From positions 310,001 to 374,000 of the forward strand of contig CANTUR010000071.1 in assembly GCA_947683625.1 (NCBI GenBank): a DNA stretch of 64,000 nt. Reading direction: 5' to 3'. Positions 11,616 to 22,593 of this stretch are shown here, piece by piece. This DNA is from Mallotus nudiflorus. Its lineage: Eukaryota; Streptophyta; Magnoliopsida; Malpighiales; Euphorbiaceae. Positions within the stretch are counted from its first letter, which is position 1. Each line of letters begins with the position of its first letter. The translations under genes and the position numbers were made by a program. Below the pieces are notes generated by a model, which saw nothing but the letters and a program-made list of their open reading frames with translations, did no database searches and was not told the origin of the DNA.

Positions 11616-12978
11616 AGGATAATTGCTACTTTTCCTTTATGTTTTGGCATGTTACACAATTTTGTTCCTAACATTCTAGAAATACATTTATTCATCCTTG
11701 TAATTTGATGAAATAAATTAAAAAGTTTTTTATTTACTTTTTCCATTAAGTTGACGTTAAATGACTATGAAAATATGGAATACTAATATTTTGATATTCA
11801 CCTTCATCCTCCCTTTACAAAATATATAACCAAAGTGCAATTTTTGGTTGGTCAATGTCCACATAGGCAGCCCTTAGTGAAGTAAAGGATACCACATTTG
11901 GTTTAGGCATTTCATCGAATAATTGATGCGCATAGCAAAGTAACGACTACTCTTTCCTCCATTGCTGCACCACCATTACCCCATCACCACATCTTCTTTC
12001 CCCACCTCCACCACCCTCATAACAATAACAACAACCACCACTACAATAACAATAACCATCACAAAAAAAAAAGAACTATGGTAAACGATACCAAGTAGAT
12101 ATAACCATACTTCATGGAATTATCAAAGCTAGAAGGACTGGTGGGTGATGATTTTTAAAGCTTCTTTGACCTGAGGCTGCCTACAGTGGTACTGAAGAAT
12201 GAGGCGGCAATAAAATTAAAGGAAATGGGTAAGTAGCAGTAGCACATTCCATTGCCATAAAGGGGCATTAATGAATTGAGAAAGGTATTAAGGGATGATT
12301 TTGGGTTCATAATGGTGTTTGATAATGGTTCATGGTAGGTAATGGAGTAGATGGTTTGATGGTGAAGCAGGTGGTTGGGTGGTGGAGAAGTAAAGTCATA
12401 TTGAGTGTGGTTCATAGTGGTGGAGGAGGTGGTTCGATGGTGGTGCAACGACATTATCCATGGTGTTTTAGGAGATGTATTTATGGAGATGGTTGCAAAG
12501 GTGTTTGGGAGATGGTTTATGAAGATTAAGAAGATGATAATAATGGTATTGGGTGGTGTTACAACAGAGAGACAATGGTGATTGGGTGGCAACGAGAGGA
12601 GGCAACGCTAGTTGTGAGAGGCAACGATGGTTGTTTGTGGTGTTGGTCTTTGGAAGAGGAGGTAAGAGGAGAGGTAGCATTATAGGTTGCAGGGAGAGCG
12701 GTGTCAGTTGCAGGGAGAGGTAGATGAGGTGGTTGTTTAGAGAACAAATTTTTTTTTAATGAACTAAGTGTTTTAGTAATTCTTCAAGGGTAATTTTGAC
12801 TTTTCCATTCAATTTCCTTATTTAATGACTTTTTTTTGTTTGACTATCAAAAAACACTTACAGAATAACCAATGAGTATAACTGAGCAAAATAGAAGAAC
12901 TAATAAATGTGTTTTCAGAATGTCAAGGACGAAATAGTGTATTAGATCTAAATATATGAGGGAAATAACAATTATTCC
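11616..12978. mobile_element. Mutator-like element (non-autonomous, possible Pack-MULE)
   Basis: A perfect 9-bp direct repeat 'tattattaa' flanks the element (11607-11615 and 12979-12987), the target duplication length of Mutator-like elements. The ends form long, diverged terminal inverted repeats: left 'ggataattgctac..' and 'gacattctgaaa/aacattctagaa' blocks pair with the reverse complement of the right end over at least 80 bases. The interior (about 11930-12740) is less AT-rich, with CCA/CAA-rich and GGT-rich parts and a short readable stretch (KLEGLVGDDF, then FFDLRLPTVVLKNEAAIKLKEMGK split by stops, about 12125-12230) that may be captured gene sequence. No transposase is present. Confidence 0.75.
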
Positions 12979-12987
12979 TATTATTAA

Positions 12988-13355
12988 TGTAGTATAAATA
13001 TTTTTTAATTAGATATTAAATATTATTTTAAAAATATGTTATCTCAAATATATAAAATTATATTTACATAATACAAAGTTAAATTAATTATGATTTAATT
13101 TTAGCTAAATCTTAAACTCGTGATTCTTTAATTATCCCAATTCCAATATCAAGTCCATTTTGACAATCATGATTTTTAATATACAAATAAAAAACATTAA
13201 ATGGTATATAGGTGATAAAAATTCGAAAACATTTCATTTATTTATTTTTTTTAAGGAAATGATAACTTCATTATCAAAATGAAGGACATAAATAAACAAA
13301 TTCAGGTGGAGCATACCATAATTTTTTGGGACCTCTCATAAAGCAGCAGTTTCTA
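12988..13355. other. AT-rich intergenic DNA
   Basis: No feature recognised between the Mutator-like element and the target duplication of element A. Confidence 0.6.
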
Positions 13356-13360
13356 ACTAG
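13356..13360. repeat. Target-site duplication of element A (left)
   Basis: 'actag', repeated exactly at 22589-22593 after the 3' LTR. Confidence 0.9.
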
Positions 13361-13735
13361 TGATACCATCTAGAATGTTCCCACCTAATTAGGGGTCCTC
13401 CACCTCCCTAAATAGGAACACATGGACAAAGGAGAAGACAGATTCGTCCAAGGAACTACCTCAAAGAGGAATCCTAACTGAAATAGGAACACTCTCCCAC
13501 AAAGATTCCTATTCCTCCCAGGTTTGAGTATCACTATATATAACACCATATACCCCTCATTAGAGGATGATCTCATCTCATTCACACATACTCAAGCTAT
13601 CTTTCAGCCACCCACTTTCTATTCTCTAACTTAGGCATCAGAGTGTTTGTGGGGATTTCCCCCCACCTCTCACCTTGCCCTCTGTTCAGTGCTTTGCAGG
13701 ACGTTCAACCCAGAAGTCCCAAAAACCAGTTATCA
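13361..13735 (+). repeat. Element A 5' LTR
   Basis: 375 bp, TG...CA. A TATA box 'ctatatataac' at about 13533 is followed by the conserved 'ccctcattagaggatgatc' block. The last bases 'agttatca' abut the primer-binding site. Confidence 0.92.
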
Positions 13736-13737
13736 AG

Positions 13738-13754
13738 TGGCGCCGTCTGTGGGA
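13738..13754 (+). promoter_or_regulatory. Element A primer-binding site
   Basis: 'tggcgccgtctgtggga', two bases after the LTR, a standard Tat-lineage primer site. Confidence 0.85.
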
Positions 13755-13806
13755 ACTCCTTAGGAAAAGCCATTCATTCACTTGCTAAGCTAAAGACACT
13801 TTCACC

Positions 13807-15455
13807 ATGACTTCCAGTCCACCTCCGGCCCAAATTCCTGAGGGCGGCACTAATCCTTCCGCACCCATCCATCCTTTCGACTGACCTTTCAAGCCCTTTC
13901 CCAGTAATAATACCACCACCCACCTTGTAGCTTATTGGGGCCACATCCGGTCATACATCTTTACCTCCAGAAAACACTCCAAGATACCCGTCCTTGGGAA
14001 CAGATCTCCCACATTACGCTCCGCTGTAACACCATCGATCAATACCCTCAATACCTTTTCCAAGCCTACTAGAAATGCCAGTAATAACCACTCCAAACCT
14101 AAACACAGTAACCCAAACACTCGGCCTTGACTAAGCAAGCAAAGACGCCATGATAAAAAATATTTAGGCATAAATAACCCTGATGCAACAACAGCTAAGC
14201 GCTATAATACAGAGCGAGCATACTGAACTAGCTCTAAATAATGATAATGCAGCACCCCGACAGGCTCCAGGGACAAGCATAGGGAAGGGTAAAGCACCAG
14301 AAGGGGAGTGTAGTTCATCCATCCCAGCTCTCGATGATTCAAAATTAGCATAAAGGTTGAGGAAGCAATGAACAAGGCCCGGACTAAATCTAGAAAGGAA
14401 GAAGAATGGGTGATGGATAGCAGAACTCCGTTTGTCAGCAGAATAATTCAAACGGAGATTCCTAGTAAGTTCAGAATCCCACAACTCGATCAGTACAATA
14501 GGATAGGAGACCCTATTAGTCATATATCTACTTTCCGAACAAAGATACTGCTCCAGAATGTGAATGATGGAATCATGTGCAGAGTCTTCCCAAGTACACT
14601 CATAAAAAGCACCCAAAAATGGTTTCATCGGCTCCTGGAGAATACTGTCACTTCTTTTGAATACTTAGTCGAGCAGTTCTGTATCAGATTTATCACTAAT
14701 ATCCCTCATGCAAAAAAATCAACGACCTTCGGGTGTGCCGGCAGGAAGTTGATGAGTCTCTACGGAGTTACCTCGACCGTTTCAACAAAATAACCATGCC
14801 GATTGAGCACCTCGTTGATGAAGTCGCCATAGAAGCTTTAAAAAATGGCACTAGACTCGACAAGCTAAAAGACAAATTAATGACTAAAGAACCGAGTACT
14901 TTTGCCGAAGTAATGGCGATAGCGGTTCGGATGATAAAGATGGACGAGGACAGGAGGATACGTCGGGAAGAAGATAGGCCACCAACTAGAGATGAATGGC
15001 CAAAGCAGAGATGAGTAAGCTTCCCAAAAACAAATTTCAGAGTTTCGACAGACAGGTTTGATAGGGAAACAGATAGATATACACCCTTGAACACTTCTCG
15101 ATCAAGGATCCTCATGTGGGTCAGGCAGAATGGAGTGGAAATTACACCAGCCAAAAGAATTAGCCCAAGCCGGAGATTTACTCGTGATAGAAGCCAGTAC
15201 TGCGAGTACCACAGGGAATACGGCCATAACACAGAAGGCTGCAGAGAATTAAAAAGTGCCATAGAAAAACTAGTACAGCGGGGAAAGCTTGATAATTTCA
15301 CTGATGCACCGAGGAGACACGAAAACATAGAAAACCATGACCGTGACAAAGCCGAGGCAAAGAAAGCTAGGAAAGAATCGATCGGAATGATCAAACATGA
15401 TTGTGGAAGGAGAAAACACCGGAAAATGCAGTACAGGAAAAATGATACCCGGTAA
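13807..15455 (+). pseudogene. Element A gag (broken)
   Basis: An ATG at 13807 opens MTSSPPPAQIPEGG but meets TGA at 13882-13884. From 14368 the Gag core reads SKFRIPQLDQYNRIGDPISH, CRVFPSTLIKSTQKWFHRL and SFEYLVEQFCIRFITNIPHAKK, the Retrotrans_gag signature. A frameshift near 14733 moves the continuation (CRQEVDESLRSYLDRFNK ... TRLDKLKDKLMTKEPSTFAEV) into another frame. A stop is at 15012-15014. A nucleocapsid-type motif CEYHREYGHNTEGC (about 15200-15242) has Tat spacing (C-x2-H-x4-H-x4-C). Gag would build the particle and bind RNA. Confidence 0.85.
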
Positions 15456-16218
15456 AAGCAACAACATTCTTAACTCAGAAGAAAATTCGCCTATACATCA
15501 CCCTCACAGTGATGCCCTGGTGATAACCGCATGCATAAATAAGTATCGAGTCAAAAGGCTATTGGTCGATAACGGGAGTGCTATCAATGTTTTATCTTGG
15601 AATGCGTACAAAGCTATGGGCGGCTCCATCACCAACTTAACAGCCATCCAGAACCCCATCACTAGTTTTTATGGAGGAATGGTGCAACCAATGGGGACTG
15701 TCAATCTGGATCTAGAATTCAAAAACCAAGAGGATGAGGAAACAAAAATCGTCCGGACCCCATTCAACGTGGTAGACATACCACTAGCCTATAATAGGAT
15801 AATAGGGCGACCGACACTTTACGAAGCAGATGCAGTCACTAGCATCCGGCAATTAACCATGAAAATCCTAGTCAGAATGGGGACCCTTACTATCAGGGGA
15901 GATCAGCAGATGGCCAGACAATGCTATCAGATGACCATGAAATCTCTGGCAGAAGCTTTTCATTTGGAAGCCTCGAAAGTTAAGAAGCAAGGCGCTAATC
16001 CACAACCGGTGGAAGACACGGAGACATTGCAAATCAGGGGAGGAAAATCCATGAAAATTGGTAATGCCCTTAATCAAGACATCAAAGACACATTAAGGAA
16101 CGTCCTTATTAAACACTCAGAAGATTTTGCTTCTCAAGCTTCTGAGATCATCGACGTGGACCCGCGGGTTGCCTGTCACTGCCTAAACATCAAACTAGGG
16201 GCCAAGCCAGTAGCATAG
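15397..16218 (+). pseudogene. Element A protease segment of pol
   Basis: 273-codon open frame. The retropepsin motif reads LLVDNGSAINVLSWNAY, with the catalytic Asp codon at 15568-15570; DNGS in place of DTGS/DSGS is common in Tat elements. FNVVDIPLAYNRIIGRPTLY is the flap and C-terminal 'IIGRP' block. The frame ends at TAG 16216-16218, where relatives continue into RT, so this is a premature stop. Confidence 0.85.
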
Positions 16219-17440
16219 AAGAAAAGAACTTTCTCCTATGAAAGATAAAAGATCATTGTCGAGGAAACAACGAAGCTTTTAGCAGCCGAATTCATTAAAG
16301 AGGTTACTCACCCAGACTGGGTAGCCAATGTAGTACTCATCAAGAAAGCAAATGGGAAGTACAGAATGTGTGTAGACTACACTGACCTCAACCAGGCATG
16401 CCCTAAAGACAGCTACCCGTTACCAACGATTGATCAGCTCGTCGATTCCACGGCTGACCATGGCCTATATAGCTTCATAGATGCGGCCCAAGGTTATCAC
16501 CAGATCCCCATGAAGAAAAAATACCAGGAGAAAACATCCTTCATCACACACGAAGGGCTGTACTACTACAAGGTGATGCCTTTCGGGCTGAAAAATGCTA
16601 GAGCCACATACCAAAGAATGATGAACCAAGTCCTTCAGAGCCAGATTGGGACCAGCGTGGAGGTATATGTGGATGACATCATCATTAAAAGCAAACACTC
16701 TGAGGACCACCCAGTGGATCTGGATCAAGTCCTCCAGTTACTAAGCCAATCCAGAATCAAGTTGAATCTTGATAAATGCGTCTTCGGAGTTTAAGCCTGT
16801 AAATTCCTGGGGTTCATGATTTCCCATTGAGGCATTGAAGCCAACCCAGAAAAAATGGAAGCCATACTTAACATGGCCGCACCAAAGAGAATCTGGGATA
16901 TACAAAAGCTAAACGGAAGAATAACCGCACTGGGGCGCTTTATTTCTTGCTCAGCTAGGCGATGTCTACCATTATTCCGAGCTCTCAAAAATTTTGGCAA
17001 GTTTCAGTGGTCCGTTGATTGCCAATCAGCATTTGAAGACATTAAAAGATTCTTATCTTCCCCACCATTAATCAACCGTCCAATACCGAATGAGACCTTA
17101 TACTTATACCTGTCCGTTAACCGAGAATGCATCACTTCAGTACTGATAAGGGAAGAGGGAAGCCAGCAAAGCCCTATCTACTATGTCAGCAAGATGCTCT
17201 GAGGACCTGAAGTCCGATACCCCATGCTAGACAAGTTAGCCTTAGCTGTGGTTCATACTTCTTGAAAGCTTCATCACTACTTCCAAGCTCATCATATCGT
17301 GGTCCGGTCCCATTTTCCACTGCGTAAAATATTACAGAGACTAGAGACTTCAGGCAGGCTAGTGCAATGGTCAGTCTTACTCGGCGAGTTTGATATTGAT
17401 TATGAACCTCGACAGCAAATGAAGGCACAAGCCTTAGCGG
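16219..17440 (+). pseudogene. Element A reverse transcriptase and RNase H (broken)
   Basis: RT blocks in order: ADW/PDWVANVVLIKKANGKYRMCVDY (about 16311-16380), CPKDSYPLPTIDQLVD, SFIDAAQGYHQIPM, MPFGLKNARATYQRMM and VYVDDIIIKSKHSEDH, with intact YVDD at 16666-16677. After TAA (16792-16794) it resumes KFLGFMISH...GIEANPEKMEAI. RNase H continues FQWSVDCQSAFEDIK ... SPIYYVSKML, stop, RYPMLDKLALAVV. Stops at about 16246, 16792, 16828, 17200 and 17263 break the frame, although the active site is intact. Confidence 0.88.
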
Positions 17441-17483
17441 ATTTTATGCAAGAAATGGCTCCGAAAGATATAACCTTGACCAA

Positions 17484-17781
17484 AATGCCAGAATGGAAGC
17501 TCTATGTCGACGGAGCATCCTCAGCTCACTGTTTCGGAGCAGGAATAATCCTCAGGGGACCATATAAAGTTCATATTCAGTATGCATTCCACATAGAGTA
17601 TAACGCCACCAACAATGCGACTGAATACGAAACACTCATTACAGGGTTGAAGCTAGCAGTGGAAGTCAGGGCCGAACACCTCATTATACACTCGGATTCC
17701 CAACTAGTAGTCAACCAAGTCAGCAGAGCATTTCAAGTCAAAGATGCCTGCATCGCCAAGTACGTAGACAAAGCCAGGTGA
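17484..17781 (+). pseudogene. Element A second (archaeal-type) RNase H
   Basis: WKLYVDGASSAHCFGAGIIL, NATNNATEYETLITGLKLA and LIIHSDSQLVVNQVSRAF give the Asp, Glu and Asp of a type-I RNase H of archaeal type (catalytic blocks DGASS, TEYE, SDSQ). It follows the normal RNase H in the same frame and precedes integrase. This duplicate domain is diagnostic of the Tat lineage. A TGA just after AR (17779-17781) ends the frame. Confidence 0.8.
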
Positions 17782-18099
17782 CTTTTACAACACATCGAGC
17801 AAGACGGAGGCCAATGGAATATCGTTCAGATTCCCAGAGAAGACAACCATGAGGCCGATTACCTTGCTAAATCCGTAGCCGAGAACAGTCAAGCATTTAG
17901 GGACATGGATTTCACCGAATCACTCACCAATCCCAGCACAGAGGATAATGAAATTTTCATAACACAAATAGTCTCAAAATGGATACAGCCCATCATCCAA
18001 TATCTTGAAAATGGCACACTTCCGGAAGATAAGCTGTAAGCTCGAAAACTCAAAGCCAAAGCAGCACACTATTCCGTCCACCGAGGGGAGCTCTACCAA

Positions 18100-19202
18100 A
18101 AATCCCTCTCACACCCTTGGTCAAAATGTGTTTCCCCAGAGGAGGGAGATTACATACTAAGAGAAATCCATGAAGGAATCTGTGGTGCACATGAGTCCCA
18201 CTATTCACTCACTAGAAAGGCCCTGCTCCAGGGATATTACTGGCCCACCATGTCCAAGGATGCCCAGCAGCTAACACAATCATGTCACCAATACTAGCAC
18301 CACGCCCGACTTAGCCATAAATCTTCTCGGCCTCTGCATCCCATTGGTAGCCCATGGCCTTTCGCCATGTGGGGAATGGACATCTTGGGTCCTTTTCCTC
18401 TATTACCTCATAGAAAAAGTTCTTAATCGTGGCCATTGACCATTTCACAAAATGGGTAGAAGTAGAAGCAGTCCCAACCATCACAGAAGCCCGGATACAA
18501 CACTTTTTCTTAAAGGAAATCATTTGCAGATTCGGCATCCCCCACACCTTAATTATAGACAATGGCAAACAGTTCGACAACCATAAATTCAGAAGTTTTT
18601 GCTCAGACCTTGGCATAAAATTGTGCTTCACCTCAGTAGCTCATTCGTAGACGAACGGACAAACTGAGGTCACAAACAGAATCCTCATGCAAGGGTTGAA
18701 GAAAAGACTTAATGACAAGAAAGAAAACTGGGTCGAAGAGCTGAACAATGTAATCTGGGCATACAGAACCACACCCCGATCATCCACTGGAGAAACACCG
18801 TTCAGACTAACTTACGACATGGATGCAGTAATTCCAGTAGAGGTTGGGTCCCCAAGTTACCGGGTAAGCTAAGACCTCGACCATGCCGTCAATAACGTCA
18901 ACGCATGAATATGCCTTGACATACTAGAAGAACAAAGAGGACAAGTGGAAGCAACGACAGAGGCATATCGACAAAGGATAACTCAGTACCACCATCTGCG
19001 TAAAGCAACAGAGAATTTCAGGACGGGTGACTGGGTACTCAAAAGAGCAGATATAGGTAAAGGCACCTCCGGTACCGGCAAGTTAGGCCCTAATTGGGAA
19101 GGTCCGTATCAGATCTCAGAATGCATAACAAAGGGGGCGTATAAACTAAGAGAGAGATCGAGGTTCTGGAACTCAGACTCCCTCAGAAAATATTATCAGT
19201 AA
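18100..19202 (+). pseudogene. Element A integrase (broken)
   Basis: The zinc finger region starts HEGICGAHESHYS and ends in CHQY, with the last Cys lost (about 18169-18296). Core: WGMDILGPFPL gives the first Asp (about 18378). A frameshift near 18415 leads to IVAIDHFTKWVEVEAVPT (18423), HTLIIDNGKQFDNH (second Asp, about 18558), stop, then NGQTEVTNRILM (Glu, about 18665). ENWVEELNNVIWAYRTTPRS follows. The C-terminal domain ends GKLGPNWEGPYQISE ... NSDSLRKYYQ, stop 19200-19202. Integrase would insert the cDNA; this copy cannot be translated through. Confidence 0.85.
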
Positions 19203-19309
19203 TCTTGTATTCGAGCACATAATTTGATTCAATGATAACTATCTTTATTGATCAAGAATATCTTTACAACTGATTGTTAAAAAAAAAAGAGATACATAAA
19301 ACCTATATA

Positions 19310-21158
19310 CTATAGTATCTCTACACCCAGACCCCCCGTCCCGGAAACTGAGGGAGAAGCATCATTAGCAGCCTCTGGATGCTCGCCAGACCCAGCTGTA
19401 GCAACGACCTCTTCAGACTCCCTTACAGAAAAGGAACCGGCCTTTCGATGGGCGTCATCCTCTGCAGCAAGCCTTGCCAGATCGGCTGGGGTTATCCGAT
19501 CTAAGGCCCCCAGATCCAATCCTGAGTATTGAGAGAGCAGGATCCTTTTGCATTCTGCCCGGTACGCCTTGAGAAACCCCTCTACCATGCTCTGATATGT
19601 CTTCTTGTCATTGGTATGAGATTTCTTAAGCTCAGCTAGCCTCTCGTGAAGTCCAGCAATCTGAAGATCCTGCTCCTCGATCCTCATTGTCAGTTGAGCC
19701 TGGTTATGTTCCAGCTCTGAAACCTTCTTCTGATTCACCTTCGCGTCAGATTTAGCCTCCGTATAGCTTGTCTGGCAGTGCTCCAGAGCTGCTTTGGCAC
19801 TATCCAGTTTTTTCTCAAAATCTATGGCAATCGTCCCTACCTCCGTTTCCTTCAAGTTGTACTGGCTCTTCAAATAGAAGTACTGATCCTTAGCCAGCAA
19901 CAAGGCCTGAGTCATCTGCCAAAAATAACTCAATAATTTAGCCAAAATCCCGCTACAAATAGTTATATCAAGAACCAAAAACTCTATTACCTCCAGCGAC
20001 TGACCGATCATAGAATCGAGCAATCCGTCCAGTCCCTCGTCCGACCAACGCTGCATGTCTCCGGGTAACCGCAGTGACTTGGCGTACTGGTCCCGTACTT
20101 GACTGTTAGAGATGCTCGGGGGCTTCATCTTTTTCAATATCCAGCCCCGCATATCCGGACAACCAGATAATCGAGGCCGTTGGACATAAATCTCTTCGTC
20201 TAGCCCCTTCGCACCTGACTCTGCTTTGATCAGTCACCTTTTTCGTCGTCCGACCTGCTTCGGCCGCTCACCTTCCATCATTACTTTGCCCTTAGGATCG
20301 ACAGGAATGGCCTCCGGAGCAGTGGGAGCCTCAGCTTGAGGGGAAGGATAATCCCGGCACTCCTCCACTGCAGCTGGCTCATCTACTAAGGAAATCCCGC
20401 CAATAAAATCAAAAAAGTCAACCATCTACAGACGAAAAGATAAGACTAGTTAGAGAAAACAAAACTCAAAACAAATTCATACCAGAGCAATGGTCGCGAC
20501 TTGGACAGACTCTCCACAGATATCTCCGGGATGCATCCTCTGCGGATCGAGCTTCAGCGAGTCTGTCTAGATGTAGCCGCAAAACTAATTTCGTATCCGG
20601 ATTGAAAAGTTTTGCTGGACGGGTCACTTTGTGACACTCGTCCGACCACATCCTCCGGACATCCAGGAAGTTCGATTAATGCTCCACAATAAAAAAATGG
20701 TATCTCCACTTTTTGTGAAGATCCGGCAGTTTAACAAAAAGGGAATGGTTGGGTATGGCCAAAAGGGAGAATATTAACTCTCCTTTCTTCCTAGTCAGCC
20801 TATACAAATACCGAAGGATGTATAGATCGGGAACCCTACCCTCCTCATGCATCAGCTGGATGAACCCGGTCAGTATCCGATAACTATTTGGATGAAGCTG
20901 ACCGGGCGCTATGTTATTTCTATTAAGAAAATCCTTGATAAAAGGATTCAAGGGAAATTTCAGACCCCCCTCTAACTGGTCGAAATACACCACTAATTTA
21001 CTTAGCCCTAATATAGGGGTATGGGCCCTAAACCTTCTATTTACAATGTGGAGGGCGTAATCGGCGGGGATGCAAAATCGCCGTCGGTACCACCCTAGCA
21101 ATTCACTATCTACATTGGACCTAAAGAGGTCAGAGCTAATCTTTTCCCGAGGAGCCAT
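19310..21158 (-). CDS. Antisense three-exon gene of element A (gypsy-type transposon domain plus coiled coil)
   Basis: Minus strand, between integrase and 3' LTR. Exon 1 (21158 to 20484) starts MAPREKISSDLFRS and contains LEGGLKFPLNPFIKDFL and APGQLHPNSYRILTGFIQLM, the pattern of the 'putative gypsy type transposon' domain (Transposase_28). It has one stop (20676-20678) and a frame slip near 20560. The slip puts it in the frame ending VATIAL, in phase with donor GTATGA (20483). Exon 2 (20425-19991) is Pro/Glu-rich with one TGA (20234-20236). A 75-bp intron (19990-19916, GTAATA...TTGGCAG) leads to exon 3 (19915-19310), a long coiled coil (about 110 residues) and a Ser/Gly-rich tail. Function unknown; similar antisense ORFs occur in Grande and Retand. 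Lesions suggest it is no longer functional. Confidence 0.7.
19916..19990 (-). other. Intron 2 of the antisense gene
   Basis: Minus-strand GTAATAGAG ... TTATTTTTGGCAG, 75 bases, AT-richer than the exons. It divides by three and lacks stops, so the unspliced frame also reads through. The flanking exons keep phase 0. Confidence 0.65.
20426..20483 (-). other. Intron 1 of the antisense gene
   Basis: Minus-strand GTATGAATTTG ... TTTTCGTCTGTAG, 58 bases, T-rich before the acceptor. It splits the exons at phase 0 if exon 1 ends in the VATIAL frame. Confidence 0.6.
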
Positions 21159-21360
21159 AGCAAAGAAGGGAACGAAAACCTAATGACAAAAAAGGAGAGG
21201 GGTAAAAAAGAGAAGGAAGAAATGATGAAATAATCACCTGGCAACCTTAAGCGAGAGTTATGGCAGGAAGGAATAAAAATGGTGGATGCAGTAGAAACGT
21301 AGCAAAAACATAATGAAAGAGCGAAAGAAAGCAAAATGTGCCAGTTACCAAATGCAATAG

Positions 21361-21368
21361 TATTTATA
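21361..21368 (-). promoter_or_regulatory. TATA box for the antisense gene
   Basis: Minus strand 'CTCTATAAATACTATTGC', about 205 bases upstream of the ATG at 21158. Its position suggests the antisense gene has its own promoter, separate from the LTRs. Confidence 0.5.
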
Positions 21369-21650
21369 GAGACATGGAAGGACCTGGAAGCATGCCATTA
21401 ACTGCCCCCATTATTACTGCGCTCCTCCCTAGACCACCAAGGGCCTATTGGGAATAAAAAAACCCATTAGGCGAAGAGTCGCAATGATGGCTGTACGAGC
21501 GTTTTGATCACTGACACACGAAATGACGCATCAATCAGAGTTGAAATGAAATCACCCTGTGATTGGCCCACTCACATTTTTGAATGGGCCGCTCCATCAA
21601 GCGAATCGGGAAACACTCCAAGCATCACTCCCAGACCATTCCATACAAAG

Positions 21651-22027
21651 TCCAGTGACTAAAGCTGGCACCCTTAGGTCGCTTCCGTAGTATTGAGGAT
21701 CCGAGCATGTAAGCCTCGTGCCCCTGTGTCGAGCATCTAAGTCTCGCTCACATAAAGTATAGTGACTGAAGCTGGCACCCTCAGGTCGCTTCCGTAGTAC
21801 TGAGGATCCGAGCATGTAAGCCTCGCGCTCCTGTGCCGAGCATCTAAGTCTCGCTCACATAAAGTCCAGTGACTGAAGCTGACACCCTCAGGTCGCTTCC
21901 GTAGTACTGAGGATTCGAGCATGTAAGCCTCGTGCCCCTGTGCCGAGCATCTAAGATGCTCACATAGTCCAGTGACTGAAGCTGGCACCCTCAGGTCGCT
22001 TCCGTAGTACTGAGGATCCAAGTATGT
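21651..22027 (+). repeat. 107-bp tandem repeats in element A 3' region
   Basis: Units start at 21651 (107 bp), 21758 (107 bp), 21865 (103 bp, small deletion) and 21968 (partial, about 60 bp). Each begins with '.ccagtgact.aagctg.ca', contains 'ggtcgcttccgtagtactga' and ends 'tctcgctcacataaag'. Tat elements often carry such arrays before the 3' LTR, and some have given rise to satellite DNA. Confidence 0.9.
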
Positions 22028-22200
22028 ACCCCAGTTCTGCAGATTACGATTCGATGACAAATCAACCAAAGATACTCGACACCAAGCTCTGCTTATTGCG
22101 ACGAAGGCTGGCCACCTCAGCTCACTTACATCTTATCACCCGTATAGAGGCACCACTGCATCTTACTCGGACGCAACAGACATAAATATCCGCATACTCC

Positions 22201-22213
22201 AGAGGGGGACTCT
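22201..22213 (+). promoter_or_regulatory. Element A polypurine tract
   Basis: 'agagggggactct' directly before the 3' LTR; expected primer site for plus-strand DNA synthesis. Confidence 0.8.
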
Positions 22214-22588
22214 TGATACCATCTAGAATGTTCCCACCAAATTAGGGGTCCTCCACCTCCCTAAATAGGAACACATGGACAAAGGAGAAGACAGATTCGT
22301 CCAAGGAACTACCTTAAAGAGGAATCCTAACTGAAATAGGAACACTCACCCACAAGGATTCCTATTCCTCTCAGGTTTGAGTATCACTATATATAACACC
22401 ATATACCCCTCATTAGAGGATGATCTCATCTCATTCACACATACTCAAGCTATCTTTCAGCCACCCGCTTTCTATTCTCTAACTTAGGTATCAGAGTGTT
22501 TGTGGGGATTTCCCCCCACCTCTCACCTTACCCTCTGTTCAGTGCTTTGCAGGACGTTCAGCCCAGGAGTCCTGAAAATCAGTTATCA
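22214..22588 (+). repeat. Element A 3' LTR
   Basis: 375 bp, the same length as the 5' LTR. Thirteen substitutions separate the two by hand comparison (two are transversions) and there are no indels. Confidence 0.92.
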
Positions 22589-22593
22589 ACTAG
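22589..22593. repeat. Target-site duplication of element A (right)
   Basis: 'actag', identical to 13356-13360. Confidence 0.9.

Larger units (their letters stand above)
13361..22588 (+). mobile_element. Tat-lineage Ty3/Gypsy retrotransposon A, full length
   Basis: 9228 bp, with two 375-bp LTRs (TGATACCATC...AGTTATCA) and a 5-bp target duplication ACTAG. The order is PBS, gag, protease, RT, RNase H, a second archaeal-type RNase H, integrase, antisense gene, tandem repeats, polypurine tract, 3' LTR. The second RNase H, the TGGCGCCGTCTGTGGG primer site and the antisense gene place it in the Tat lineage near Grande/Retand. By hand the LTRs differ at 13 of 375 positions (11 transitions), so insertion is fairly recent, yet gag and pol carry stops and frameshifts. 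It lies between the two copies of the GRP locus. Confidence 0.92.

Noticed and set aside
12155..12747. Minus-strand ORFs rich in His, Pro, Thr and Asn
   Set aside because: Low-complexity translation of GGT/GTT-rich interior of the Mutator-like element; several overlapping frames are equally open.
14164..15394. Long minus-strand ORFs (154 and 208 codons) opposite element A gag
   Set aside because: They mirror the gag frame, show no family motifs and have no upstream signals. The real antisense gene lies downstream of integrase.
21651..22027. Regular repeats considered as a CRISPR array
   Set aside because: Units are 107 bp with no distinct spacers, in a plant retrotransposon.
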